From the NCBI RefSeq assembly GCF_003010955.1, contig NZ_PGGO01000003.1, forward strand, positions 124,001 through 188,000: a stretch of 64,000 nucleotides of DNA, written 5' to 3'. Numbering within the stretch: the first letter of the stretch is position 1; each line of letters starts with the position of its first letter. The notes under the pieces were generated by a model that was not told the DNA's origin, did not search any database, and was given only the letters and a program-made list of their open reading frames with translations. Below are positions 47,612 to 54,720 of the stretch, in pieces. The stretch comes from Phyllobacterium brassicacearum. Lineage in GTDB: Bacteria; Pseudomonadota; Alphaproteobacteria; Rhizobiales; Rhizobiaceae. Position numbers and translations under genes: made by a program.

Positions 47612-48502
47612 ATGACAACAGTCGCTTTTATCGGTCTTGGACATATGGGCAATCCAATGGCCGCCAATCTGGTCAAGGCAGGCCACACGGTCCACGGTTT
47701 TGACCTCTTGCCCGAGAACCTGAATGTGGCGCAGGGCAATGGTGTGACGATCATGGCCAATGCCGAGGCGGCCGTTGCGGGCGCCGATGTCGTAATCACG
47801 ATGTTACCGGCGGGAAAGCACGTGCTCTCCGTCTATGAGTCTGTGGCCAAGAGTGCAAAAAGCGGTACGCTTTTCATCGACTCCTCGACGATCGACGTCG
47901 ACTCTGCGCGCAAGGCCCACGAAATCGCCCAGGCGAATGGGCTCAAATCGGTCGACGCGCCGGTATCGGGCGGTATCGGCGGTGCAGCGGCGGGCACGCT
48001 GACGTTCATGGTCGGAGGCAGTGCCGATGCATTTGCCACAGCCGAACCAATCCTCAAGCCAATGGCTGGCCGCATCGTGCATTGCGGCGAGGCTGGCAAC
48101 GGTCAGGCTGCCAAAATCTGCAACAACATGATCCTCGGTATTTCTATGATTGGTGTCAGCGAAGCTTTCACGCTGGCAGAGAAGCTAGGCCTGTCGCACC
48201 AGTCCCTGTTCGACGTTGCCTCGACCTCGTCGGGTCAATGCTGGTCGCTGACCACGTATTGTCCGGTCCCTGGACCGGTCCCGACCTCGCCCGCCAACAA
48301 TGACTACAAGCCAGGTTTCGCGGCGGCACTCATGTTGAAGGACCTGAAGTTGTCACAGGAAGCTGCAGAAAGCGTTGGTGCAGCGACCCCGCTCGGCGCC
48401 CATGCCAAGGAAATCTATGAGCGGTTCGGCGCGGAAGGCCATGAAGCCTCGGATTTTTCCGGGATCATCAACTATTTGCGAGATGCAAAACGGCAAGACT
48501 GA
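47612..48502 (+). CDS. mmsB: 3-hydroxyisobutyrate dehydrogenase
   Basis: 296-residue beta-hydroxyacid dehydrogenase. NAD-binding FIGLGHMGNPMAANLVKAGH at the N-terminus, substrate loop DAPVSGGIGGAAAGTL near residue 115, and catalytic Lys in GNGQAAKICNNM. It oxidises 3-hydroxyisobutyrate to methylmalonate semialdehyde in valine breakdown, matching the preceding acyl-CoA dehydrogenase. GGGAG lies upstream of the ATG. Confidence 0.9.
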   Translation: MTTVAFIGLGHMGNPMAANLVKAGHTVHGFDLLPENLNVAQGNGVTIMANAEAAVAGADVVITMLPAGKHVLSVYESVAKSAKSGTLFIDSSTIDVDSARKAHEIAQANGLKSVDAPVSGGIGGAAAGTLTFMVGGSADAFATAEPILKPMAGRIVHCGEAGNGQAAKICNNMILGISMIGVSEAFTLAEKLGLSHQSLFDVASTSSGQCWSLTTYCPVPGPVPTSPANNDYKPGFAAALMLKDLKLSQEAAESVGAATPLGAHAKEIYERFGAEGHEASDFSGIINYLRDAKRQD

Positions 48503-49173
48503 ATTCTTGAAGAAACGTCGAGAAAATTGCCGAATTTAGATTTGCTTAAGCTCTCGATAACTTCGCGGTAACGATGTCCGGTTAAAACTTTACGGGTTAG
48601 CAGATGACTCTGCTTCCCGCTCCGGATCAGGTACTGCGTACCGGAGTTGTTCCTTCTGCCAGCGTACCGTCCGGCAGGAAGCCATGCGTATTTGGCAAAA
48701 AACCGCGCTGCTCCCCAGGGACAGGGCGGTTTTCTGATTTTACCAATCGAGCAGATGAGGAAAAACCGCCGCCTTTTGCAGGCAGCGGCTTCAAAACTGG
48801 CAGTCTTCGCTGGCGGCTATTAGCCGGCCGAGCGTGTCCAGATGAACGAAAGCGCGGAACCAATGCCGCTCTTTACGTTGCTGGAAGGTGCATTGCGCTT
48901 TTCGGTGGCATTCCACGAAATGTGCACGCGGTTATTGCGGTTGAATATATAGAGCATTTCTGCACCTCGAAGAGAAAAACGTTGTTGCTGCTCAAATGCG
49001 CTTTCTGCCTAAAGTTTGATCAGGAAATTTCGCCATGGCGTGTCGCATTTACAGTACTGGCCCTTGCATTTTTGCATGACCGGTATGCAAAAATCGATTT
49101 GCTGAGCCTTATTGCTGCGGCAGTCGTCAGAAGTCCCGGTAAAAGTGTGCCATGGCGCACATGGAGAAGCCCG
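48503..49173. other. Long gene-poor spacer after mmsB
   Basis: About 670 bases without a convincing gene. A plus-strand open frame from 48604 to 49284 has no recognisable domain, a poor start context and runs antisense through the 3' part of the minus-strand gene at 49174. The left part holds a structured element described separately (48612-48740). The right part (about 48750-49170) shows no structure or motif I can support. Confidence 0.5.
48612..48740 (+). ncRNA. Candidate small RNA: three stem-loops ending in a terminator-like hairpin
   Basis: Hairpin 1: CTCCG (48620-48624) with CGGAG (48642-48646), enclosing GTAC/GTAC. Hairpin 2: CTTCTGCC with GGCAGGAAG (one bulged G) across the loop AGCGTACCGTCC. 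Hairpin 3: AAAACCGC (48699-48706) with GCGGTTTT (48726-48733), extended by CTG/CAG, with loop CTCCCCAGGGA, followed by CTGATTTT. This layout, with a C-rich loop and an intrinsic-terminator-like end, resembles alphaproteobacterial trans-acting sRNAs. The promoter is not identified. It could instead be the terminator of the mmsB transcript. Confidence 0.45.
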
Positions 49174-49521
49174 TTATGCGCCCGGCACCAGACGTTTGTA
49201 ATTGGCACGCAGGGTCTTCCTGCCGGGTTTAAGCGCCGCACGTGTCGCTTTACTGACAGCTGCATTGACCAAGGACGTGGGTGATTTCCCGCTCATCACG
49301 TCGAGCCAGAACGTCGCCGCAGAATTCATGACGGACAGCTGGGCTTGAACAACGCCATCCATCGCCGCCGCGACCTTTTCGGAAACTGCACGATTGGCCT
49401 CGGGCCGGCCTGCCTTATCCGTCATGCTCTCCATCGCCATCACCGGAAGCCGCATGGCGATAACCATTGCGGCCAATTGCGCATCGGCGACATGGCGCTG
49501 CTTTTTTCTGACTGTTTTCAT
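49174..49521 (-). CDS. Conserved-looking small protein of unknown function
   Basis: 115 residues from ATG 49521 (MKTVRKKQRHVADAQ); AAGGGA lies upstream. Basic N- and C-termini flank a Met/Ala-rich amphipathic helical middle (QLAAMVIAMRLPVMAMESM, then MDGVVQAQLSVMNSAATFWLDVM). The helical, aromatic-poor character and the conserved VVQAQL...FWLDVMSG stretch recall phasin-like granule proteins, but I do not recognise a defined family. No signal peptide. It stands alone. Confidence 0.5.
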   Translation of the reverse strand: MKTVRKKQRHVADAQLAAMVIAMRLPVMAMESMTDKAGRPEANRAVSEKVAAAMDGVVQAQLSVMNSAATFWLDVMSGKSPTSLVNAAVSKATRAALKPGRKTLRANYKRLVPGA

Positions 49522-49880
49522 GTCCCATTCCCTTTGAGTGGAATACAAATTCGGGAGAGAATGCTCGACTCCAACAAATATGCAGGTTGCGACACAGGTC
49601 AAACCGTTTGATCAAGTCAGATTGCCTAAAGCATTGATCTTTCGTTCATTCCTTTGTTACGATGCCTTGATGAGCGTGTACCATTTGACATCGCAAAGAT
49701 TATCCCGGCGTCGCTATATCGATAGGCGTTGTCGCGATATACCGCATTTATTCAATGAAACCATTGCATTCTGGCGGGATAAAGATGCCAAATGGCACAT
49801 AAGCGAACAACTGGGTAAGGCAGTACCAAGTTAGAATTCGTTTTCGGGTGAACTGTCAAAATGAGTGGGAGATAAAGCAC
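49522..49880 (+). promoter_or_regulatory. Upstream region of the betaine-type transporter operon
   Basis: About 360 bases between the divergent small protein and the binding-protein gene. TTGACA occurs at 49685-49690 but without a good -10 at 16-18 bases. TATATCG and CGATATA arms occur within about 49713-49738 as an imperfect inverted repeat. A 54-codon frame from ATG 49670 to 49834 has no recognisable similarity and I do not call it. The operon promoter must lie here, but I cannot place it. Confidence 0.4.
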
Positions 49881-50882
49881 ATGAAGAAGCTGCTCGCTTC
49901 AACTATCTTGGCCGCTGGTCTTTTCGGCTATGCCGGATCGGCATCGGCCCAGGAATGCGGTACCGTTACGATTGCCAACATGAACTGGCCGTCGGCCGAA
50001 GCTTTGGCCAACCTGGACAAGATCATACTTTCAGAAGGTTATGGCTGCGACGCCGAGCTGGTTGCTGGCGACACGGTTCCAACGTTCACGTCGATGTTGG
50101 AAAAGGGTCAGCCGGACATCGCGCCGGAGGGCTGGCTCAACACTGTCCGCGACCTCATTGAGAAAGCCGTCAAGGAAGAAAGACTGGTCCTCGCAGCGCC
50201 CGCCATTACCGAAGGCGGCACGGAAAGCTGGTGGATCCCTAAATATTTTGCCGATGCGCACCCGGACATCAAGACGATTGCGGACGCGATGAAGCACCCG
50301 GAACTGTTTCCCGCTCCGGAAGATCCTAAAAAGGGCGCGGTTTATAATTGCCCGTCGGGTTGGGCTTGCCAGATCACGACCACCAACTTCTACAAGGCGT
50401 ATGGCGGCGACAAAAACGGCTTCATGCTTGTTGATACGGGTTCGGCAGCGGGTCTCGATGGTTCGATCGCCAAGGCCTATGAGCGCAAGGAGCCTTGGCT
50501 CGGATATTATTGGGGCCCTACCGCAATCCTCGGTAAGTATCCCATGGTCAAGCTCGACAATGGCGTACCATTTGATGAAGCCGAATGGAAACGCTGCACT
50601 GTCGTTGCCGATTGCCCTGATCCAAAGCCGAATGGATGGGCGAAGTCAGATATCTATACGGTTGTCACGAAGAAATTTTCCGACGCTGCTGGCCCCGCCT
50701 TCGACTATCTGAAAAAGCGGCAGCTTTCGACTGAAGAATTCAACAAGCTGCTAGCATGGATGGTCGACAACCAGGCTACGGGTGAAGACGGCGCCAATTA
50801 TTACCTCAAGAACAATGAGGCGGTTTGGACAAAGTGGGTCTCGCCGGAAGCCGCAGAGAAGATCAAAGCTGCCGTGCAATAA
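49881..50882 (+). CDS. Quaternary-amine/TMAO-type ABC transporter substrate-binding protein
   Basis: 333-residue periplasmic protein from ATG 49881 (MKKLLASTILAAG), with a Sec signal cleaved after ASA (about residue 23). It belongs to the OpuAC/ProX-type family. Trp/Tyr-containing segments NWPSAEA, PEGWLN, ESWWIP and GYYWGP probably form the aromatic cage that binds a trimethylammonium group. The overall sequence is closer to TMAO-binding TmoX proteins than to ChoX. Permease and ATPase follow. Ligand (TMAO, glycine betaine, carnitine or similar) is not determined. Confidence 0.8.
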   Translation: MKKLLASTILAAGLFGYAGSASAQECGTVTIANMNWPSAEALANLDKIILSEGYGCDAELVAGDTVPTFTSMLEKGQPDIAPEGWLNTVRDLIEKAVKEERLVLAAPAITEGGTESWWIPKYFADAHPDIKTIADAMKHPELFPAPEDPKKGAVYNCPSGWACQITTTNFYKAYGGDKNGFMLVDTGSAAGLDGSIAKAYERKEPWLGYYWGPTAILGKYPMVKLDNGVPFDEAEWKRCTVVADCPDPKPNGWAKSDIYTVVTKKFSDAAGPAFDYLKKRQLSTEEFNKLLAWMVDNQATGEDGANYYLKNNEAVWTKWVSPEAAEKIKAAVQ

Positions 50883-50888
50883 TTGTCA

Positions 50889-50917
50889 GATACGGCGAAG
50901 CAAGGCTTCGCCGTATC
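50889..50917 (+). terminator. Strong stem-loop between binding-protein and permease genes
   Basis: GATACGGCGAAGC (50889-50901) and GCTTCGCCGTATC (50905-50917) form a perfect 13-bp stem with loop AAG, 6 bases after the binding-protein stop. No U-tract follows, so it is better read as an mRNA-stabilising or partial-attenuating hairpin that lets the binding protein be made in excess over the membrane parts. Confidence 0.75.
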
Positions 50918-51010
50918 CCACTCTTGATAGGTTGAACGCCATCACGTTCAACCGCTTCAGCCATTCTGAAAGCTTAGCGCTTGGGGTGGCTATGGAAGGG
51001 GCACCGACAA

Positions 51011-51898
51011 ATGGATTGGTTTTACTCATTTCCCAATATGAATGACGACACGCTGCGCAACCTGAAAAAGGCGATGGACGAGGGTTTCAAGGCTTTCACC
51101 CGTCAGTATGGCGATGTCATCGAGTCGTTTTTTCAACCCCTGCAGTATTTCCTTATTCAGGCAGAACGTTTTATGACGACGACGCCGTGGCCAGTCATGA
51201 TCGTTCTCATTGGCGGCATTGCCTGGATTGCCAGCCGCAACTGGAAGATCGTAGGCGGCACTATCCTGACCCTTCTCCTGATCGGCTATTTCGATATGTG
51301 GAGTGATGCGATGAAGACCATCGCCATGATCTTCGTCGGAACGGTCGTTTCGATCGTCGTCGGTATACCGATTGGCATTGTGATGGCGCGTTCCGATGGT
51401 TTCCAGCGAATGGTCAATCCCATTCTTGACGTAATGCAGACAATGCCTAGCTTCGTCTATTTGATTCCGGTTGTGATGTTGCTCGGCATCGGCAAGGTGC
51501 CAGGCCTCATCGCCGTGGTAATCTACGCTATTCCGCCGATGATTCGCCTGACTAATCTTGGTATCAGGCTCGTTGACAAGGACGTCCTGGAGGCAGCTGA
51601 CGCATTCGGTTCGTCGAGTTGGCAGCGATTGAGAAACGTCCAGATCCCCCTCGCTCTTCCGACAATTATGGCCGGTATCAACCAGACGATCATGATGGCG
51701 CTAGCCATGGTGGTTATCGCGTCGATGATCGGTGTCCAGGGTCTTGGGCAGCCCGTGCTGCGTTCGGTGAACGGCCAGTTCTTCTCACTTGGACTTTTCA
51801 ACGGCCTTGCCATCGTCGGCATCGCCATCATCTTCGACCGCGTTAGTCAGGCCTATGGCAAGCGTCTTCAGAAACATCAGGAGGTCGTCCATGGCTGA
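51011..51898 (+). CDS. Quaternary-amine ABC transporter permease (ProW type)
   Basis: 295-residue permease, start ATG 51011 with AAGGGG upstream. An amphipathic N-terminal region (about 1-55) precedes six or seven membrane helices; EAADAFGSSSWQRLRNVQIPLALP is the ATPase-contact loop. Its last bases overlap the ATPase gene start by 8 bases. Confidence 0.88.
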   Translation: MDWFYSFPNMNDDTLRNLKKAMDEGFKAFTRQYGDVIESFFQPLQYFLIQAERFMTTTPWPVMIVLIGGIAWIASRNWKIVGGTILTLLLIGYFDMWSDAMKTIAMIFVGTVVSIVVGIPIGIVMARSDGFQRMVNPILDVMQTMPSFVYLIPVVMLLGIGKVPGLIAVVIYAIPPMIRLTNLGIRLVDKDVLEAADAFGSSSWQRLRNVQIPLALPTIMAGINQTIMMALAMVVIASMIGVQGLGQPVLRSVNGQFFSLGLFNGLAIVGIAIIFDRVSQAYGKRLQKHQEVVHG

Positions 51899-52964
51899 TC
51901 GCAACATTCAAGGCGCCGGCATCAGAATCAAGAATCTCTACAAGATCTTTGGTAAAAGACCCTCTGCCTATGTCGACGCCGTCAAGAAGGGCATGTCCAA
52001 GACCGAGCTGAACGAACAACATGGCCACGTCCTCGGTCTGCGCGATATCAATATCGATATGCCCGCGGGCTGCATCCAGGTGGTTATGGGCCTTTCGGGC
52101 TCGGGTAAATCCACGTTGATCCGCCATATCAACCGGCTCATCGATCCAACGGCAGGCGAAGTGATTGTTGACCAAGCCGACGTTTGCAAGATGAATCAGA
52201 ATGATCTGCGCCAGTTCCGCCGCCACAAGACGGCGATGGTGTTCCAGAAGTTTGCCCTCCTGCCCCACCGCACCGTGCTCGATAACACCGTGTATGGCCT
52301 TGAGATACAGGGCCTGTCGCGGGAAAAACAGGAGGAACAGGCCAGGCGCTGGATCGGCCGAGTGGGCCTTAAAGGGTTTGAGGATCATTATCCTAACCAG
52401 CTTTCCGGTGGCATGCAGCAGCGTGTCGGTCTCGCTCGCGCGCTGACCAATGATGCTCCTATCCTCCTCATGGATGAAGCATTTTCGGCGCTCGACCCGC
52501 TTATTCGAATGGACATGCAATCGGTTCTTCTCGATCTGCAGAAGGAAATCAAGAAAACGGTCGTCTTCATCACGCACGATCTCGATGAGGCTTTGCGGCT
52601 GGGCGATCGCATCGCAATCCTTCGTGACGGTGAAGTTGTTCAACAAGGAACCGGTCAGGATATCGTTCTCAAACCTGCGGACGAGTATATTTCAAGCTTC
52701 GTGAAAGAGGTCAATCGCGGCCGGGTCATCATGGTTGACACTATCGCCACTCAATCCGGCGCGCCATCTGCAACGGGCGGTGTGACAGTTAAAACGGGCA
52801 CAATTCTTGAAGAAGCTGCCAAGACAATGACCGACGCCAACCAGCAATACGCAACGGTTATTGATGATAACGGGAAACCTACTGGCGTCATTAGCATGAA
52901 CAATTTGATTCAAGCGATGGTCACGCCGATTAGCCATCTGACATCGAAAGCTGCGGCGGAATAA
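51891..52964 (+). CDS. Quaternary-amine ABC transporter ATPase (ProV/OpuAA type)
   Basis: 357 residues. Walker A GLSGSGKST, signature LSGGMQQRVGLARAL and Walker B ILLMDEAFSALDP are intact. The N-terminal IKNLYKIFGKRP and the C-terminal regulatory tail (about 290-350, CBS-like: TILEEAAKTMTDANQQYATVIDDNGKP) are typical of glycine-betaine transporters, where CBS domains sense osmotic strength. Overlap with the permease indicates coupled translation. Confidence 0.9.
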   Translation: MADRNIQGAGIRIKNLYKIFGKRPSAYVDAVKKGMSKTELNEQHGHVLGLRDINIDMPAGCIQVVMGLSGSGKSTLIRHINRLIDPTAGEVIVDQADVCKMNQNDLRQFRRHKTAMVFQKFALLPHRTVLDNTVYGLEIQGLSREKQEEQARRWIGRVGLKGFEDHYPNQLSGGMQQRVGLARALTNDAPILLMDEAFSALDPLIRMDMQSVLLDLQKEIKKTVVFITHDLDEALRLGDRIAILRDGEVVQQGTGQDIVLKPADEYISSFVKEVNRGRVIMVDTIATQSGAPSATGGVTVKTGTILEEAAKTMTDANQQYATVIDDNGKPTGVISMNNLIQAMVTPISHLTSKAAAE

Positions 52965-52995
52965 CCAACGCATTAGGTGTCGCTTCCCTTGCGCT

Positions 52996-53063
52996 CGGCG
53001 TCGCTCACGCCGCGCACCCTGCGCCCTGCTCTGGCGATAGTGCATCATCACCTGTGACAGGTG
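52996..53063 (+). promoter_or_regulatory. mttB upstream hairpin and palindrome
   Basis: In the 117 bases before the first MttB-family gene are a 6-bp hairpin, CGGCGT (52996-53001) with ACGCCG (53007-53012), and a tight palindrome, CACCTGT (53049-53055), G, ACAGGTG (53057-53063), 18 bases ahead of the ATG. The hairpin could end the transporter transcript and the palindrome could be an operator; neither has a known binding partner. Confidence 0.45.
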
Positions 53064-53081
53064 CGAATGAGGGCAAGAGCA

Positions 53082-54662
53082 ATGAGTGAACCTGCAGTTG
53101 AGATCGATGCGAACGCATCAGCCCGGGACCATGGCAGACGTGGCGGGCGGGCGCGGCCACGCAGCGTTGAAAGCGGTGCTTTCGATCAGCCACCGTTTCG
53201 GCAGCTCAAAATCCCATTCGCACCGACAAAGATCGTTTCCGATGACGAACTTGAATCGATCCACGATGCATCGCTTAAAGTGCTGCAGGAGATCGGCGTC
53301 GACGTTCTACATGACGGCGCGCGCGAAATCATGAAAAAGGCCGGCGCCGATGTCACTCCCGGTACGATGCGTGTTCATTTCGATAAGGACATGATCCTCG
53401 AATATGTTGGATGTGCTCCGTCGGAATTCACACTGCATGCCCGCAACCCTGCCCATAATGTCCGCTTCGGCGGCAACAATCTGATCTTTGCCCAGATGGG
53501 TTCGGCGCCGAACTGCTCTGATACCGACAATGGCCGGCGCTCGGGTAACCAGGCGGATTTTCGCAATTTCCTGAAACTGGCGCAGATGCACAATATCATC
53601 AACACGACCGGCGGCTACCCCGTAGAGCCGATCGACATCCACCCTTCAGTGCGCCATCTCGAATGCATCCGCGATCTCGCTATGCTGACCGACAAGCCGT
53701 TTCACATCTATTCTCTCGGCAAGGAACGCAATCAGGACGGAATTGAAATCGCCCGCCTCGCCCGCGGCGTCAGCCACGAGCAGCTGCAGAACGAAGCGTC
53801 CTGCTACACGATCATCAATACGAATTCGCCGCTCAAGCTCGATGTGCCGATGCTCGAAGGCATCATCCAGATGTCGGGCCGCGGCCAGATTGTCATTGTC
53901 ACGCCATTCACGCTGGCCGGCGCCATGGCCCCGGTGACGATTGCCGGAGCTTTGGTCCAGCAGAATGCCGAAGCGCTAGCTGGTATCTCCTTCACGCAGA
54001 TGGTCAAGAAGGGCGCTCCCGTCGGTTATGGTGGATTTACCTCCAATGTTGATATGAAATCCGGTGCCCCTGCCTTTGGCACTCCGGAATACATGAAAGC
54101 ACAGATGGTCGGCGGTCAGCTGGCCCGCCGTTATCGCATTCCTTACCGCACATCCAACGTTTGCGCAGCTAATACGGTGGATGCCCAGGCTGCCTATGAA
54201 TCGGTATTCTCGCTTTGGGGCGCGATCCAGGGCGGCGGCAATTTCATGCTGCATTCCGCGGGCTGGCTGGAAGGCGGGCTTTGCTGTTCCTATGAAAAGA
54301 TGATCCTCGATTTCGATCTCCTGCAGATGGTTGCGGAATTCCTGACACCGCTAGATCTGTCGGAGGATGCGCTGGGCCTCGATGCCATGCGCGATGTCGG
54401 CCCAGGCGGCCATTTCTTTGGCACAGCCCACACCCAATCCCGCTACAAGACCGCCTTCTATGCACCGATCATTTCCGACTGGCGCAATTACGAGAGCTGG
54501 CAGGAGGCAGGCTCGCCCACGGCCATCAAGCGCGCCAACCGCATCTGGAAAGAGCGGCTTGCGACCTATCAGAAACCGGCGATCGATCCCGCGATCGAAG
54601 AGGAAATCAACGCCTTCGTCGCCAAGCGCAAGGCCGAAGGCGGCGCTCCAACGGACTTCTGA
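53082..54662 (+). CDS. MttB-family (COG5598) methyltransferase, non-pyrrolysine type
   Basis: 526-residue TIM-barrel protein of the trimethylamine methyltransferase superfamily. No in-frame amber codon interrupts it, so it is the non-pyrrolysine class, some members of which (MtgB) demethylate glycine betaine or other quaternary amines to a corrinoid protein. NTNSPLKLDVPMLEGI, FTLAGAMAPVTIAGAL and HSAGWLEGGLCCSYEKM are shared with the second MttB gene at 62713. The first 45 residues are Arg-rich and poorly conserved. Start at ATG 53082 rather than 53061. DMGDH-type gene follows after 58 bases. Substrate unknown. Confidence 0.85.
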   Translation: MSEPAVEIDANASARDHGRRGGRARPRSVESGAFDQPPFRQLKIPFAPTKIVSDDELESIHDASLKVLQEIGVDVLHDGAREIMKKAGADVTPGTMRVHFDKDMILEYVGCAPSEFTLHARNPAHNVRFGGNNLIFAQMGSAPNCSDTDNGRRSGNQADFRNFLKLAQMHNIINTTGGYPVEPIDIHPSVRHLECIRDLAMLTDKPFHIYSLGKERNQDGIEIARLARGVSHEQLQNEASCYTIINTNSPLKLDVPMLEGIIQMSGRGQIVIVTPFTLAGAMAPVTIAGALVQQNAEALAGISFTQMVKKGAPVGYGGFTSNVDMKSGAPAFGTPEYMKAQMVGGQLARRYRIPYRTSNVCAANTVDAQAAYESVFSLWGAIQGGGNFMLHSAGWLEGGLCCSYEKMILDFDLLQMVAEFLTPLDLSEDALGLDAMRDVGPGGHFFGTAHTQSRYKTAFYAPIISDWRNYESWQEAGSPTAIKRANRIWKERLATYQKPAIDPAIEEEINAFVAKRKAEGGAPTDF

Positions 54663-54720
54663 CGCTTGAATCAAACTCTGAACACATTGAATCACATTTA
54701 CGATAAAGAGGCATAAGAGT

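Noticed and set aside
48604-49284. 226-codon plus-strand open frame after mmsB
   Set aside because: No domain, poor initiation context, passes through the small-RNA candidate and the 3' part of the minus-strand gene at 49174.
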